A DNA stretch of 64,000 nucleotides from Candidatus Leptovillus gracilis (lineage in GTDB: Bacteria > Chloroflexota > Anaerolineae > Promineifilales > Promineifilaceae), in the NCBI GenBank assembly GCA_016716065.1, contig JADJXA010000001.1:186001-250000 (forward strand), in the 5' to 3' direction. A model generated the notes under the pieces. That model did not search any database. It was not told the DNA's origin and worked only from the letters and a program-made list of their open reading frames with translations. The position numbers and the translations under genes were made by a program. How positions within the stretch are numbered: position 1 is the first letter of the stretch; every line of letters starts with the position of its first letter. Positions 18,325-25,941 of the stretch are shown piece by piece.

Positions 18325-19554
18325 CTATTCCTGTCTACGAACCAAATCGCCGCTCTTGTGCGGCAGCGGCAGCGCCCCGGTAAGCTGTGGCTCCGCAAGC
18401 TGCGCCGGTTTATCGGCCGCAACATCCTCTTCCATCTCTTCGTTGCCCGGATACCGCACCCGCAGATGAAAACGCCCCTTTAAGGTTTCAATGAACGACT
18501 CGCGGATCATCTGAATATCCCCCAGGGTCAGGCCGGAGTTATTCAACTGGCCCTCGCGCAAATCTTCCTGGATGATGCTGGTGACGATCTTCTCAATGGC
18601 CTTCTCCGTGTTGGGTCGCAAAGCGCTAGATATGGCCTCAATGGCATCGGCCAACATCACAATGCCCGATTCCCTGGACTGCGGGCGCGGCCCCGGATAG
18701 CGAAACCGGGCTTCTTCTACCCCATTGACATCGCCGCCAGCCTGTTCCAGCGCCTTCAGATAAAAGCCTTTCACCAGACGACGGCCATGATGCTCGGCAA
18801 TAAAATCGCGGATGCGATCTGGCAGTTTGTAACGGCGGGCCAGCTCCAGGCCATCAGTCACATGGCTGGCGATAATTTCCGCGCTCGTGTAAGGGTCCAG
18901 GCTGTCATGGGGGTTGTGGCCCTCCTGATTTTCGGTGAAATAAAAGGGATTATTCATCTTGCCGATGTCGTGATAAAAGGCGCCCACCCGCACCAACGTA
19001 CTCTGCGCCTTCACCCGGTCGGCCGCTTGTTCGGCCAGGTTGGCGACCATGATGCTGTGGTGGTATGTTCCCGGCGCCCGGCGCAGAAGCTCTTGCAGCA
19101 GGGGGTGGTCCAGGCGCGATAGATCCTGCAATTGCAGGGTGGTTGTCACCCTGAACAAACTACCCAGAAAATAAAAGCCGACGAGTGTCAGCGCGGCCGA
19201 CAAAACCCCATTCGCCAGACCGTATAACAATAACTGCAACAGCTCAAAAGCGGCTAAATCCTGGTTCAGGCGAAATATAACGATCACCGTGATGTAGCCG
19301 ACAGACGCCATGACGCCTGCCCGAAAAAAAGTATTGATGCGCTGAGCGTCGCGCAGGGTCAGCGCCGCCAACATCCCACCGGCAGCGTAATAAATGGTCA
19401 GCTCCAGGGAATTGGTCACACTGACGCCAATCAGTCCAGCCATTACGGTTGTTACCACCAGCGCCAGATACGTATCAAAGATCACCGTCAACAGCATGGC
19501 CATGGCCGCCAGCGGATACCAGTACATGATATAAATCGGTCCAGCCGGCAGCAC
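18325..19554 (-). CDS. pgpH: 7TM-HD phosphohydrolase, C-terminal part (split by frameshift)
   Basis: The second half of a PgpH/YqfF-type membrane protein; family members degrade cyclic di-AMP. Several transmembrane helices come first (residues 1 to about 150), then the HD domain: HHSIMVANLAEQAA, GAFYHDIGKMNNP, EIIASHVTDGLELARR, RIRDFIAEHHG and a later Asp in MLADAIEA. These supply the metal-binding His/Asp residues. The true protein continues from the upstream part at 19488-20504 across a one-base shift near 19585, where LLWLFALIAKVLPAGP can be read. The C-terminal 40 residues are variable. Confidence 0.88.
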   Translation of the reverse strand: MLPAGPIYIMYWYPLAAMAMLLTVIFDTYLALVVTTVMAGLIGVSVTNSLELTIYYAAGGMLAALTLRDAQRINTFFRAGVMASVGYITVIVIFRLNQDLAAFELLQLLLYGLANGVLSAALTLVGFYFLGSLFRVTTTLQLQDLSRLDHPLLQELLRRAPGTYHHSIMVANLAEQAADRVKAQSTLVRVGAFYHDIGKMNNPFYFTENQEGHNPHDSLDPYTSAEIIASHVTDGLELARRYKLPDRIRDFIAEHHGRRLVKGFYLKALEQAGGDVNGVEEARFRYPGPRPQSRESGIVMLADAIEAISSALRPNTEKAIEKIVTSIIQEDLREGQLNNSGLTLGDIQMIRESFIETLKGRFHLRVRYPGNEEMEEDVAADKPAQLAEPQLTGALPLPHKSGDLVRRQE

Positions 19555-20504
19555 TTTGGCGATGAGGGCAAACAGCCAGAGCAGGCTGCCAGAGCCATCA
19601 GATAGCGCAGATTCTGCCGGATCAGCGGCTCAAATTGCTGCCAAAACAGCGAGATTAACACCATCGCCAATAATGATGCCAGAAAAATGCTGATGATCGA
19701 GCGCCAATCGGTTTGCGCCTGAAGCAAACCCAGTTCCGTCAGTAACTCCACATCTGCCCGATCAACAATTTCGCCAGCCTGAAGGACCACCTGCCCCTTA
19801 TACACCGTGCGGACAATCGGTTCAACGTTGGTCATCGCTTCGTTGCGACGCACTTGTGTGGCTGATTCGTCCAAAAAGACGTTGGGCACAATAAAAGAGG
19901 GGGCCAGACTGGTGACGACGTTTTCTTGGGCGCGAGACAAATTGAGACTGGCTTGCAGACGAGCGGCGCGTTGGGCATCGCGCAGTTGGCTCTCGCGGAT
20001 TTCTTGCCGCATCACTGTGTCTATGATGTTCAGCACTTCTTGTTGGGCAACGGCGTATTCGGCGTCGTTCAACGCCAACAGGTCGGCGGCAACCTGGGCG
20101 TCTATGACAACGGTTTCAATGGCCTGCAAGTATTGGGTCTTGCGGGCCGGGTTGGCCTGATTGTCGGCGCGAATTGCGTCTATGAAACCAAAGGTTTGCC
20201 GCACCAGGTTGAGTTGAGTGCGCCCAATGTTTAGGTCCAGGGAGGTATATTGATCGGGCACGGCTCTGGCGGCGTCCTGGCGCGCCTGTTCTGTGAGAAC
20301 ACCGCTGGGAAAGGTATGGGTGAAAGGGGCGATTATTTCGGCTGTGGTCGGCTCGCCGAGGGTCACCGTTACTTTGGAAGTTTGGAACAGGTTGGCGGAA
20401 AGGATCAGTGTCAGGAGCAGGGCAACAACCAACACATATACCCAGAGGATGGATCTCCGAAAGGCTTGCTGCCCGCGCTGCCAAAAATCTACGGTTGATT
20501 GCAT
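19488..20504 (-). CDS. pgpH: 7TM-HD phosphohydrolase, N-terminal part (split by frameshift)
   Basis: The first half of the PgpH/YqfF-type protein. It has one N-terminal transmembrane helix (residues about 19-40), then an extracytoplasmic domain of about 240 residues with the family features TAEIIAPFTH, ARAVPDQYTSL and YKGQVVLQAGEIVD, and then the first helix of the seven-helix bundle. The last 30 residues of this frame are an artefact of the shift near 19585. The gene is in line with yqeY upstream and ybeY and dgkA downstream, so these form one probable operon. Confidence 0.85.
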   Translation of the reverse strand: MQSTVDFWQRGQQAFRRSILWVYVLVVALLLTLILSANLFQTSKVTVTLGEPTTAEIIAPFTHTFPSGVLTEQARQDAARAVPDQYTSLDLNIGRTQLNLVRQTFGFIDAIRADNQANPARKTQYLQAIETVVIDAQVAADLLALNDAEYAVAQQEVLNIIDTVMRQEIRESQLRDAQRAARLQASLNLSRAQENVVTSLAPSFIVPNVFLDESATQVRRNEAMTNVEPIVRTVYKGQVVLQAGEIVDRADVELLTELGLLQAQTDWRSIISIFLASLLAMVLISLFWQQFEPLIRQNLRYLMALAACSGCLPSSPKCCRLDRFISCTGIRWRPWPCC

Positions 20505-20524
20505 GGGGTTGATGATTGTATGGC

Positions 20525-20971
20525 CTAAGCCGCAAGCAGCTCACGGACGACTTCATTGACGATACGGCCGTCTGCCTGGCCTTTTAGTTGTGGCATCAAT
20601 TTGCCCATTACCTGGCCCATGCCTTTGGCATCGGTCACGCCCAGGTCGGCAATAACCTGGGCGGCAATGGCCCTGACCGCTGCCCGATCCATCATTTGTG
20701 GCAGGTAGGCTTCGATGATGCGCAGTTCCGCTAGTTCTTGAGCCGCCTGTTCCGTCCGCCCCGCCAGTTCATAATCGGCGATGCTCTCGCGGCGTTGTTT
20801 GGCCTGCCTGGTCAGCACACTGATCACACCGGCGTCATCCAGAGTGGTTTGCTCATCTACTTCTATCTGTTTGATGGCCGCCAGCAGCATCCGCAGCACA
20901 TCGCGGGTTTCGGTATCGGCCTGTTTCATGGCCGCAGCCATGTCTGTACGGAGTTTATCTTTTAATGTCAT
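20525..20971 (-). CDS. yqeY: GatB/YqeY domain protein
   Basis: A 148-residue protein with the YqeY fold, related to the tRNA-binding tail of GatB. Typical text: LKDKLRTDMAAAMKQ at the start, LRMLLAAIKQIEVD, LTRQAKQRRESIADYE, ELAELRIIEAYLPQMM and GMGQVMGKLMPQLKGQADG near the end. GGAGG lies upstream of the ATG. It is the first gene of the yqeY-pgpH-ybeY-dgkA run. Its cellular job is not firmly known; a link to aminoacyl-tRNA quality control is suggested by the family. Confidence 0.9.
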   Translation of the reverse strand: MTLKDKLRTDMAAAMKQADTETRDVLRMLLAAIKQIEVDEQTTLDDAGVISVLTRQAKQRRESIADYELAGRTEQAAQELAELRIIEAYLPQMMDRAAVRAIAAQVIADLGVTDAKGMGQVMGKLMPQLKGQADGRIVNEVVRELLAA

Positions 20972-21015
20972 ACGTCTTCCTCCAAAAAAGATTGTAACAT
21001 TGGCAATGAGTTAGT

Positions 21016-21060
21016 GGCAAGATACGAGACCAGGAGACAAGGAGACCGGGAGACAAGGTG
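21016..21060. repeat. Short tandem array with 8-bp period
   Basis: Units GGAGACAA/GGAGACCG repeat with an 8-bp period. It lies next to the heptamer element at 21105-21180 in the same intergenic gap and appears to be a separate repeat type. Confidence 0.6.
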
Positions 21061-21104
21061 TAGGAATCAACCACTTTTGGGAAGACCATGAGAGGTTTAC
21101 TGGT

Positions 21105-21180
21105 ATCCAGTGTTCAGTGCGTGTCTTCCAGAGGTAACACCGACTGAAAACTGGTCACTGATTACTGATTACTGATTACG
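21105..21180. repeat. Heptamer-array intergenic element
   Basis: Same architecture as 2326-2437. A short left arm (CCAGTGTTCAGTGCG) leads to a core containing TCTTCCAGAGGTAACACC, and a right arm of ACTGATT units follows. The core differs from the 2.3 kb copy by only a few bases, which defines a repeat family. Confidence 0.75.
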
Positions 21181-21184
21181 GCCG

Positions 21185-21895
21185 TTATTGGGCAAATTCC
21201 AAAATGGTGTAGAGGCTCAGGTTGCCTTCACGGCCGTCTGCCCGAAACTGCCCGACTACTTGCAAACCGGCGGTGGCGGCCAGGTTGGCTATCTCTTGTT
21301 CGTCAATCAGCCGGACGTAGCGCAGGCCAAAATCTTCGCGCTGCCAGGTGAGCAGATAGTCGTTGGGGTCTACGTCTTGCTCGTGCAGGCCCACCGTCGC
21401 CCAATCTACAATTTTGCGCTGCTGCCGTTCATTGCCGACAAACTGCCAGGTGGAAATGAAGATACGGCCGTCTGGCGTCAGCGCCCGCGCCATTTCTTGC
21501 ATCAGGGTCTGCCGGTGTTGTAAACCGGGAATGTGCTGGAGAACCGCCAGGCAGGCGATGGCTTCATACTGCCCCAGGCCATACAAGGACTCTGGCTGGC
21601 TGAGGTCGCGCTGGTGGAAATCGCCCATGGTGGCCGCTTCCGCTTTGGCCAGCAGTTCGGCGCTAAAATCTACGCCAGTGTACCATTTAACAGCCCGCCG
21701 CGCCTGGAGAAACCGACCCAAACGGCCGTCGCCGCAGCCCACATCCAACAAATAATCACATGGTTGGGGCAGTTCCAACAGCAGTTGGAAGAACCCAGGC
21801 TGCGGCTTGACCCGGCTTTCGGCAAAAGGTTCGGCCAATTCATTGTAAAAATTTTGGTTTAAGGCCAGTAGTTTGCGAACAACGTCTTCGTGCAT
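21185..21895 (-). CDS. Class I SAM-dependent methyltransferase
   Basis: The 236-residue product has the Rossmann methyltransferase motifs: motif I LLDVGCGDGRLGRF (about residues 48-61), motif II YTGVDFSAEL, and motif IV/post-motif segments EAIACLAVLQHIP and MARALTPDGRIFISTWQF. The C-terminal third (WQREDFGLRYVRLIDEQEI and an AGLQVVGQFRADG segment) resembles Trm9/ALKBH8-type tRNA wobble-uridine methyltransferases, but substrate assignment is not secure. It is followed nine bases upstream on the minus strand by a small unidentified gene. Confidence 0.85.
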   Translation of the reverse strand: MHEDVVRKLLALNQNFYNELAEPFAESRVKPQPGFFQLLLELPQPCDYLLDVGCGDGRLGRFLQARRAVKWYTGVDFSAELLAKAEAATMGDFHQRDLSQPESLYGLGQYEAIACLAVLQHIPGLQHRQTLMQEMARALTPDGRIFISTWQFVGNERQQRKIVDWATVGLHEQDVDPNDYLLTWQREDFGLRYVRLIDEQEIANLAATAGLQVVGQFRADGREGNLSLYTILEFAQ

Positions 21896-21903
21896 AGGTT
21901 ACT

Positions 21904-22110
21904 TCAGGATATTTTGGCTTTGCGTATGCGTTTTGTATTGGTGACGTACCAAAGACGGCCGTCGGCTGTTTGTACCCATAATCCTGGATGCTGCGGCTGC
22001 CGCACAACGGCCGTTTGCCAGACGCCATTACCAAAGGTTATTTCTACCAGATCGCCGACCTGATACTGCTCCATCAATCGCTGCGTCATACAATCATCGG
22101 GGCGGCGCAT
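21904..22110 (-). CDS. Small unidentified protein
   Basis: A 68-residue frame, or about 55 residues if it starts at the internal Met of MEQYQVGDLVEITFGN. It looks like a small beta-barrel: VGDLVEITFGNGVWQTAVV, then LWVQTADGRLWYVTN, with a basic tail. I do not recognise the family. It contains two ACGGCCGT copies and is close to the methyltransferase gene on the same strand, which supports it being real. Confidence 0.5.
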   Translation of the reverse strand: MRRPDDCMTQRLMEQYQVGDLVEITFGNGVWQTAVVRQPQHPGLWVQTADGRLWYVTNTKRIRKAKIS

Positions 22111-22137
22111 CCAGAGTAACGGCCGTAACCGAAGTCG

Positions 22138-22172
22138 GAATACAGAATACGGTATACGGACTTTGGTTTACA
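22138..22172. repeat. Heptamer array
   Basis: Units of the type AATACGG / TATACGG / ACTTTGG repeat with a 7-bp period between the small gene and the kinase-like gene. It resembles the right arm of the element at 51405-51482. Confidence 0.55.
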
Positions 22173-22176
22173 GGTA

Positions 22177-23025
22177 CTAGAAGCCAAAACGGCGTAAGGT
22201 CTGATCCACCGAATGAACATAACTCCCACCAAACAAACACACGTGAACCAACAGGGGATACAGGTTATAAATGTCGCGGCGCTCGGTGAAAAAGCCGGCG
22301 GCAATTGGGCGAATTTCCTGGTAGCGGGCAAAAAACGGCCGTGAAAATGTGCCAAACAACGTCGTAAAAGCCAGCTCGATTTCCGGGTCGGCATAGTAGA
22401 TGGCCGGGTCTACAAAACCACTAATCCGGTCGCCCACCGCCAGGACATTGGTGGTCCAGACATCGCCATGAATCAGCGACGGCCGTTCCGGCTCCCCCAG
22501 CCACCGCTCCAACTGCTCACAAAAATCGGCCAGCCGCTGAAACAGCGCCGCCGGCAGCCGCCCAGCGCCAACACCTGCCACGCCCATATACAGCAAACGC
22601 TGCTCACGGAAAAAATCCACCCAGGACGTCGTCCACGGGTTCGGCTGATGCAGGCCGCCAATTAACGTCGGCCGGGCGAAGCCATAAGCCGGCGCCGTCA
22701 CCTGATGCAGCGCGGCCAACAATTCAGCCGCGTGTTCTTGCGCCCGCGCCGAAAAATGGCTGTCTCCCAGCAAAAACTCCATGATCAGCAGCCCATTTTC
22801 CTGGTGTAAAACAGCCGGAACCGGCAAAGCAGTGTGGGCCGCCAGATAACGCAGCATCTCCCCTTCTACGGCCAATTGGGAATCAGGCCGGGCGTCTACC
22901 TTGGCCACCACCTGCCGCCCATCGGCCAGACTCAGGCGATACACTTCGCCGATGCAGCCACCACTTAACGGCGCGGCATCGCTCACCGCCACAGCCAGAG
23001 CCGCTTCTATCTGCTGCCGATTCAT
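22177..23025 (-). CDS. Fructosamine/ketosamine-3-kinase family protein
   Basis: A 282-residue aminoglycoside-phosphotransferase-fold kinase of the FN3K/YniA group, which phosphorylates sugar adducts on proteins or small amines so that they break down. Visible: GGCIGEVYRLSLADGRQVVAKVD (nucleotide loop and Lys), FSARAQEHAAELLAALHQ, the catalytic LIHGDVWTTNVL and the metal-binding GFVDPAIYYADPEIELA, all in normal order. The start overlaps the stop of the upstream lipoprotein gene by four bases (ATGA), so the two are probably translated together. Confidence 0.9.
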   Translation of the reverse strand: MNRQQIEAALAVAVSDAAPLSGGCIGEVYRLSLADGRQVVAKVDARPDSQLAVEGEMLRYLAAHTALPVPAVLHQENGLLIMEFLLGDSHFSARAQEHAAELLAALHQVTAPAYGFARPTLIGGLHQPNPWTTSWVDFFREQRLLYMGVAGVGAGRLPAALFQRLADFCEQLERWLGEPERPSLIHGDVWTTNVLAVGDRISGFVDPAIYYADPEIELAFTTLFGTFSRPFFARYQEIRPIAAGFFTERRDIYNLYPLLVHVCLFGGSYVHSVDQTLRRFGF

Positions 23026-23690
23026 GGCGCGGGCCGCACCACCACGTTGTCGAAGGCCACTTGCAGGCCAGGCTGCCCAAATGTACCGGCGTTGAGGGCG
23101 ATGGCTCCGGTGGGGAAGATCACGTCGTCAATCTGCTGCAAGAGGATGTCGTTGGCGTAAAACGAAATTCTGGACCCCTGCGCCACCAGTTTAAGACGAT
23201 TGACTCCGTTCAAACCCTGGTTGATGGCTTCGGAAGCCGTCCAATCTTGTTTGAATTGGGTCCAGGTTCCGTCGCCATTGCGGCGCATGATCATGAACAG
23301 GCCGCTGCCGGTGATGTCGAAGCGGTAGAATTGGTCGTTGTTTTGCATTCGCGCCAGCAGGCCAAAGCTGCTTTCCGGGCTGCCGGCAAGCTGGCGGGTA
23401 TCTACTTCCAGGCTGAAATCGGTGAAAGACTGGTCTTGTAGGGTGGAAAATTGGAGGGTGTTGGGTTGGTTGATGGTGATGACGAGTTGTTGGTTGATGA
23501 CGGCCGTTTGCCCCACATCATCCCCTTCTAACAACCAGGGGCCAGGCACGTCTGGACCAAAAGTATCCCAAAACAGGGCGTCGCCGCCACCTGGAATCGA
23601 TCTGCTAGAAGCTGCATCACCGCCACAAGCCACCAGCGCCACTAAAAACAGAAGCACCCACCACCCGCTAACCAGACGTTTTGTAGCCAT
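23022..23690 (-). CDS. Lipoprotein with concanavalin/LamG-like beta-sandwich domain
   Basis: Starts MATKRLVSGWW, with a hydrophobic helix and a lipobox (Val-Ala-Cys, about residue 22), so the protein is likely anchored outside the membrane. The mature 200 residues are rich in beta strands, with LFWDTFGPDVPGPWLLEGDD, FSLEVDTRQLAGSPESSFGLL, NDQFYRFDITGSG and AFDNVVVRP, resembling the 3-keto-disaccharide hydrolase/LamG fold. An upstream ATG would place 21 residues before the signal helix and was rejected. The downstream neighbour starts within its stop codon. It is a distant tandem paralogue of the next gene. Confidence 0.75.
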   Translation of the reverse strand: MATKRLVSGWWVLLFLVALVACGGDAASSRSIPGGGDALFWDTFGPDVPGPWLLEGDDVGQTAVINQQLVITINQPNTLQFSTLQDQSFTDFSLEVDTRQLAGSPESSFGLLARMQNNDQFYRFDITGSGLFMIMRRNGDGTWTQFKQDWTASEAINQGLNGVNRLKLVAQGSRISFYANDILLQQIDDVIFPTGAIALNAGTFGQPGLQVAFDNVVVRPAP

Positions 23691-23697
23691 AACTTCA

Positions 23698-24363
23698 CTA
23701 GGGGGCAACCACACGAAAATCACTGAACTCAACAACGGCCGTGCCCGGTTCAAACGTACTCACCGCCAACCCGACGTCGCCAATGACAAAGGTCGGGTCG
23801 GTCACCGTGACGAGGGGAATGCCATTGACCGCCAGACTCAACTCGTTGCCCACACAACTGGCCCGAATCTGATTGGTCGCCAATCCCTGGTTGATGGCCT
23901 CGGAGAACTGATATTCGCCATTTTCCGTCAGGTAGGTCACCGTTGGCGAATCGCTGGTGTATTTGCCAACAGCATAATACCCATCGCCGCCAACTAAAAA
24001 GACGTAGAAGTTCTGCTCATTTTGATAGCGACAAATAACGCCGTAGGCGTTGTTGTTGGGGCCGCTTACCTGGCGGGCCTGGGTGGTGATGATAACGTCA
24101 TCGAAACTACGACCCGGGTTGGTCCAGCGCACCTCGCCCGGCTGGCTGGTGCTGATACGCAAAGCTCCCTCGACTATTTCTACCACCGCCCCACCCCGGT
24201 TGTACAGCGCCCAGCCACAATTTTGGCTGCCGCCAAAGTCATCGGCAAACAGCGCACCGCCTTCGTTGCATGGAGCAGCTCCACCGCCGCCACCTATGCT
24301 GCAAGCCGCCAGCGCCCCCACACCCACAACAGCTAATAGCAAAATCGCTGTCACTCTCCGCAT
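23698..24363 (-). CDS. Lipoprotein, tandem paralogue with beta-sandwich domain
   Basis: A 221-residue lipoprotein: signal MRRVTAILLLAVVGVG, lipobox Leu-Ala-Ala-Cys at about residue 21, a Gly-rich linker, then a domain parallel to that of the next gene (LFADDFGGSQNCGWALYN, DVIITTQARQVSGPNNNAYG, NFYVFLVGGDGYYAVG, EAINQGLATNQI, EFSDFRVVAP). The shared EAINQGL and terminal V-V-x-P pattern shows common descent. It comes first in the lipoprotein-lipoprotein-ketosamine kinase run. Function is unknown; sugar or glycan binding is only a guess from the fold. Confidence 0.75.
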   Translation of the reverse strand: MRRVTAILLLAVVGVGALAACSIGGGGGAAPCNEGGALFADDFGGSQNCGWALYNRGGAVVEIVEGALRISTSQPGEVRWTNPGRSFDDVIITTQARQVSGPNNNAYGVICRYQNEQNFYVFLVGGDGYYAVGKYTSDSPTVTYLTENGEYQFSEAINQGLATNQIRASCVGNELSLAVNGIPLVTVTDPTFVIGDVGLAVSTFEPGTAVVEFSDFRVVAP

Positions 24364-24377
24364 AGATCGCTCCTTTG

Positions 24378-24477
24378 ATTCAGTGTTCAGTGTTCAGTGC
24401 GTCCTACCCCTGACAAGTTGCCAATAAGTACTGAACACTGGTTACTGGTCACTGGTTACTGAACACTGGTTACTGAA
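24378..24477. repeat. Heptamer-array intergenic element
   Basis: Left arm of CAGTGTT units, a diverged core around CCTGACAAGTTGCC, and a right arm of six 7-bp units alternating ACTGAAC, ACTGGTT and ACTGGTC. It lies between a lipoprotein gene and the small membrane protein gene. Confidence 0.7.
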
Positions 24478-24479
24478 AC

Positions 24480-24641
24480 CTACCTATTCCCCTTCCGATT
24501 GAGTTTGTCCAGCGTCCTCTGCAAGTCCCCTATCTCTTTTTCCAGGTCAGCTTGCTGCCGGGAGGTATATAAATAATAGGCTGTCGCCGCCAACCACGAA
24601 CCAATAATTAGCAGGGTTACAATGAGCAAATTGGTAAACAT
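24480..24641 (-). CDS. Small membrane protein, CcmD-like
   Basis: A 53-residue frame begins MFTNLLIVTLLIIG and has one transmembrane helix (residues about 4-25) ending in TAYYLYTSRQQ. A charged coiled-coil tail with DLEKEIGDL and RTLDKLNRK follows. This helix-Tyr-Tyr-basic-coiled-coil layout is that of CcmD-like proteins that accompany haem exporter or cytochrome c maturation genes. GGAG lies upstream of the ATG. No ccm gene is adjacent, so the assignment rests only on layout. Confidence 0.6.
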   Translation of the reverse strand: MFTNLLIVTLLIIGSWLAATAYYLYTSRQQADLEKEIGDLQRTLDKLNRKGNR

Positions 24642-24696
24642 AGATTTCTCCGATTAAATTCGCGCACACCCAGAAAATAAAAATTCTTTTCAGAAG

Positions 24697-24791
24697 TTAC
24701 ACGGAGGTTCACGGAGAAGTCATGGAGATTTTGGAGCAGAAAAATATCTTCTCCGTGTACCTCTGCGCCTTCCCCGTGTCTCTCCGTGTAA
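24697..24791. repeat. Inverted repeat with CACGGAG units
   Basis: TTACACGGAGGTTCACGGAG on the left is mirrored by CTCCGTGTAA at the right end, with further CCGTGT units between. A related but shorter pattern (CGCAGAGACGCAGAG with CTCTGCG) lies at 27770-27800. No convincing gene occupies 24642-24883. Confidence 0.6.
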
Positions 24792-24883
24792 GAATTTATA
24801 AAGGACATTTTGCTAAGTCTGAACCATACCTCAGCATGATACGGGAAAAGTGTATCCAAAAAGTTCTAAACAAGCATCCACTT

Positions 24884-25447
24884 TCAGGCCCGTGAATCCC
24901 ACAATGGCTCGGCGACACCTTTTTGGTGGTTCTCATAGCGGGCCATGACAAATAAGGCGTCGGAAAGGCGATTGAGATAGGGGATGACTTGTTCGCCCAC
25001 CGCTTCTGCGCGAGATAGGGCAATAACCAGCCGCTCGGCGCGGCGGCAGACGGTACGGGCCACGTGCAGCTGCGCCGCCCCGCCGCTGCCGCCAGGGAGG
25101 ATGAAGTTTTGCAGCGGGCCGGTAACGGCCGTTATCTCATCAATCATCTCTTCCAACCTTTCTACGTGCCGCGCTTCAATTTGGGGAATGGCAAATTTCG
25201 CCTTGTCTGCCTCCAAATACGCCAGGTCTGAACCCAGGTGAAACAGTTCATTTTGCACGGCTAACAACGCCGTCGTCAGGCGTTCACTCAGGCCATGCGT
25301 CAGAGCTACGCCGATAAGCGAATTTAACTCGTCCACCGTGCCATACGCCTCAATACGCAGCGATTCTTTAGGCACTCGCTGCCCGCCGGCGAGCATCGTC
25401 ATCCCATCGTCCCCGTTACGGGTATAAATCTTTGTCAATCTCGGCAT
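24884..25447 (-). CDS. Cob(I)alamin adenosyltransferase, PduO type
   Basis: Converts cob(I)alamin and ATP to adenosylcobalamin. The 187-residue product has the family pattern: TKIYTRNGDDGMTMLAGG at the start (ATP site), AYGTVDELNSLIG, LFHLGSDLA, FILPGGS, AQLHVARTVCRRAER with the conserved Arg, and LNRLSDALFVMARYEN near the end. It is a single-domain PduO enzyme. No B12-dependent enzyme or cobalamin synthesis gene is adjacent; the divergent tRNA gene shares the intergenic gap. Confidence 0.95.
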   Translation of the reverse strand: MPRLTKIYTRNGDDGMTMLAGGQRVPKESLRIEAYGTVDELNSLIGVALTHGLSERLTTALLAVQNELFHLGSDLAYLEADKAKFAIPQIEARHVERLEEMIDEITAVTGPLQNFILPGGSGGAAQLHVARTVCRRAERLVIALSRAEAVGEQVIPYLNRLSDALFVMARYENHQKGVAEPLWDSRA

Positions 25448-25481
25448 GTTGATCCTTATCGCTGTTTTATGTCAATTTCTA

Positions 25482-25509
25482 TTGACAATTGATGGCGTCT
25501 TGTTATAAT
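25482..25509 (+). promoter_or_regulatory. Sigma-70 promoter of the initiator tRNA gene
   Basis: Consensus TTGACA and TATAAT are separated by 16 bases; the predicted start lies a few bases before the mature tRNA 5' end at 25523. Confidence 0.9.
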
Positions 25510-25522
25510 CGCCATTCGTTGA

Positions 25523-25594
25523 TGCGGGGTAGAGCAGAGGCAGCTCGTCGGGCTCATAACCCGGAGGTCGCAGGTTCGAATCCTGTCCCCGCTA
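25523..25594 (+). tRNA. Initiator tRNA-fMet (CAT)
   Basis: The cloverleaf is complete without an encoded CCA. The acceptor stem is TGCGGGG/CCCCGCT with an unpaired T1:T72. The D arm is GAGC/GCTC, the anticodon stem TCGGG/CCCGG encloses loop CTCATAA with anticodon CAT, and the T loop is TTCGAAT. The 1:72 mismatch and three consecutive G:C pairs in the anticodon stem are initiator hallmarks. At 72 nt it has a compact D loop. The promoter and terminator are close on either side, so it is a single-gene transcript. Confidence 0.95.
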
Positions 25595-25596
25595 TT

Positions 25597-25626
25597 GAAA
25601 GCGTTCCTGATGGAGCGCTTTTTTTG
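25597..25626 (+). terminator. Terminator of the initiator tRNA gene
   Basis: AAAGCG...CGCTTT hairpin with an imperfect inner stem and a run of seven T residues, three bases after the tRNA. Confidence 0.8.
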
Positions 25627-25634
25627 TGCCTTGT

Positions 25635-25922
25635 TTAGGCCGCTGCTTCCATCTTGCCGGCCAGGGCCACATCCAGATTACTAATTGCATTGTCTAGATC
25701 ATGGGTCACCAGGTCTACACGGACGCGGTTATAGACGTTGCTCCATTCAGGATGGTGGTCCATTTTGTCGGCAGCAATCGCCACCGCCATCATCCAGCCC
25801 ATAGTTGCCGCAAAAGAGGCGAACTTAAATTCCTTGTGCAGTTTGCCATCCTGCACTGTCCAGCCGGGTAAATCTCGCAAGGCAGTCGCCAGTTCTTCAT
25901 CATTGAGTTTATGTCGAGCCAT
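25635..25922 (-). CDS. Pterin-4a-carbinolamine dehydratase family protein
   Basis: A 95-residue PCD/DCoH fold protein. The first half has LNDEELATALRDLPGW, and the active-site text HHPEWSNVYNRVRVDLVTHD supplies the conserved His-His pair and Trp. Classical members recycle tetrahydrobiopterin for phenylalanine hydroxylase; many bacterial ones act in other pterin or molybdopterin roles. No hydroxylase is adjacent. ATG 25922 gives a standard N-terminus MARHKLNDEE. Its 5' leader holds several tandem hairpins. Confidence 0.9.
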   Translation of the reverse strand: MARHKLNDEELATALRDLPGWTVQDGKLHKEFKFASFAATMGWMMAVAIAADKMDHHPEWSNVYNRVRVDLVTHDLDNAISNLDVALAGKMEAAA

Positions 25923-25941
25923 TGTATTCTCTCCCATGTAA

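Noticed and set aside
24617..24859. An 80-codon open frame on the minus strand
   Set aside because: It runs through an inverted repeat of CACGGAG units, overlaps the better small membrane protein gene, and has no recognisable domain.
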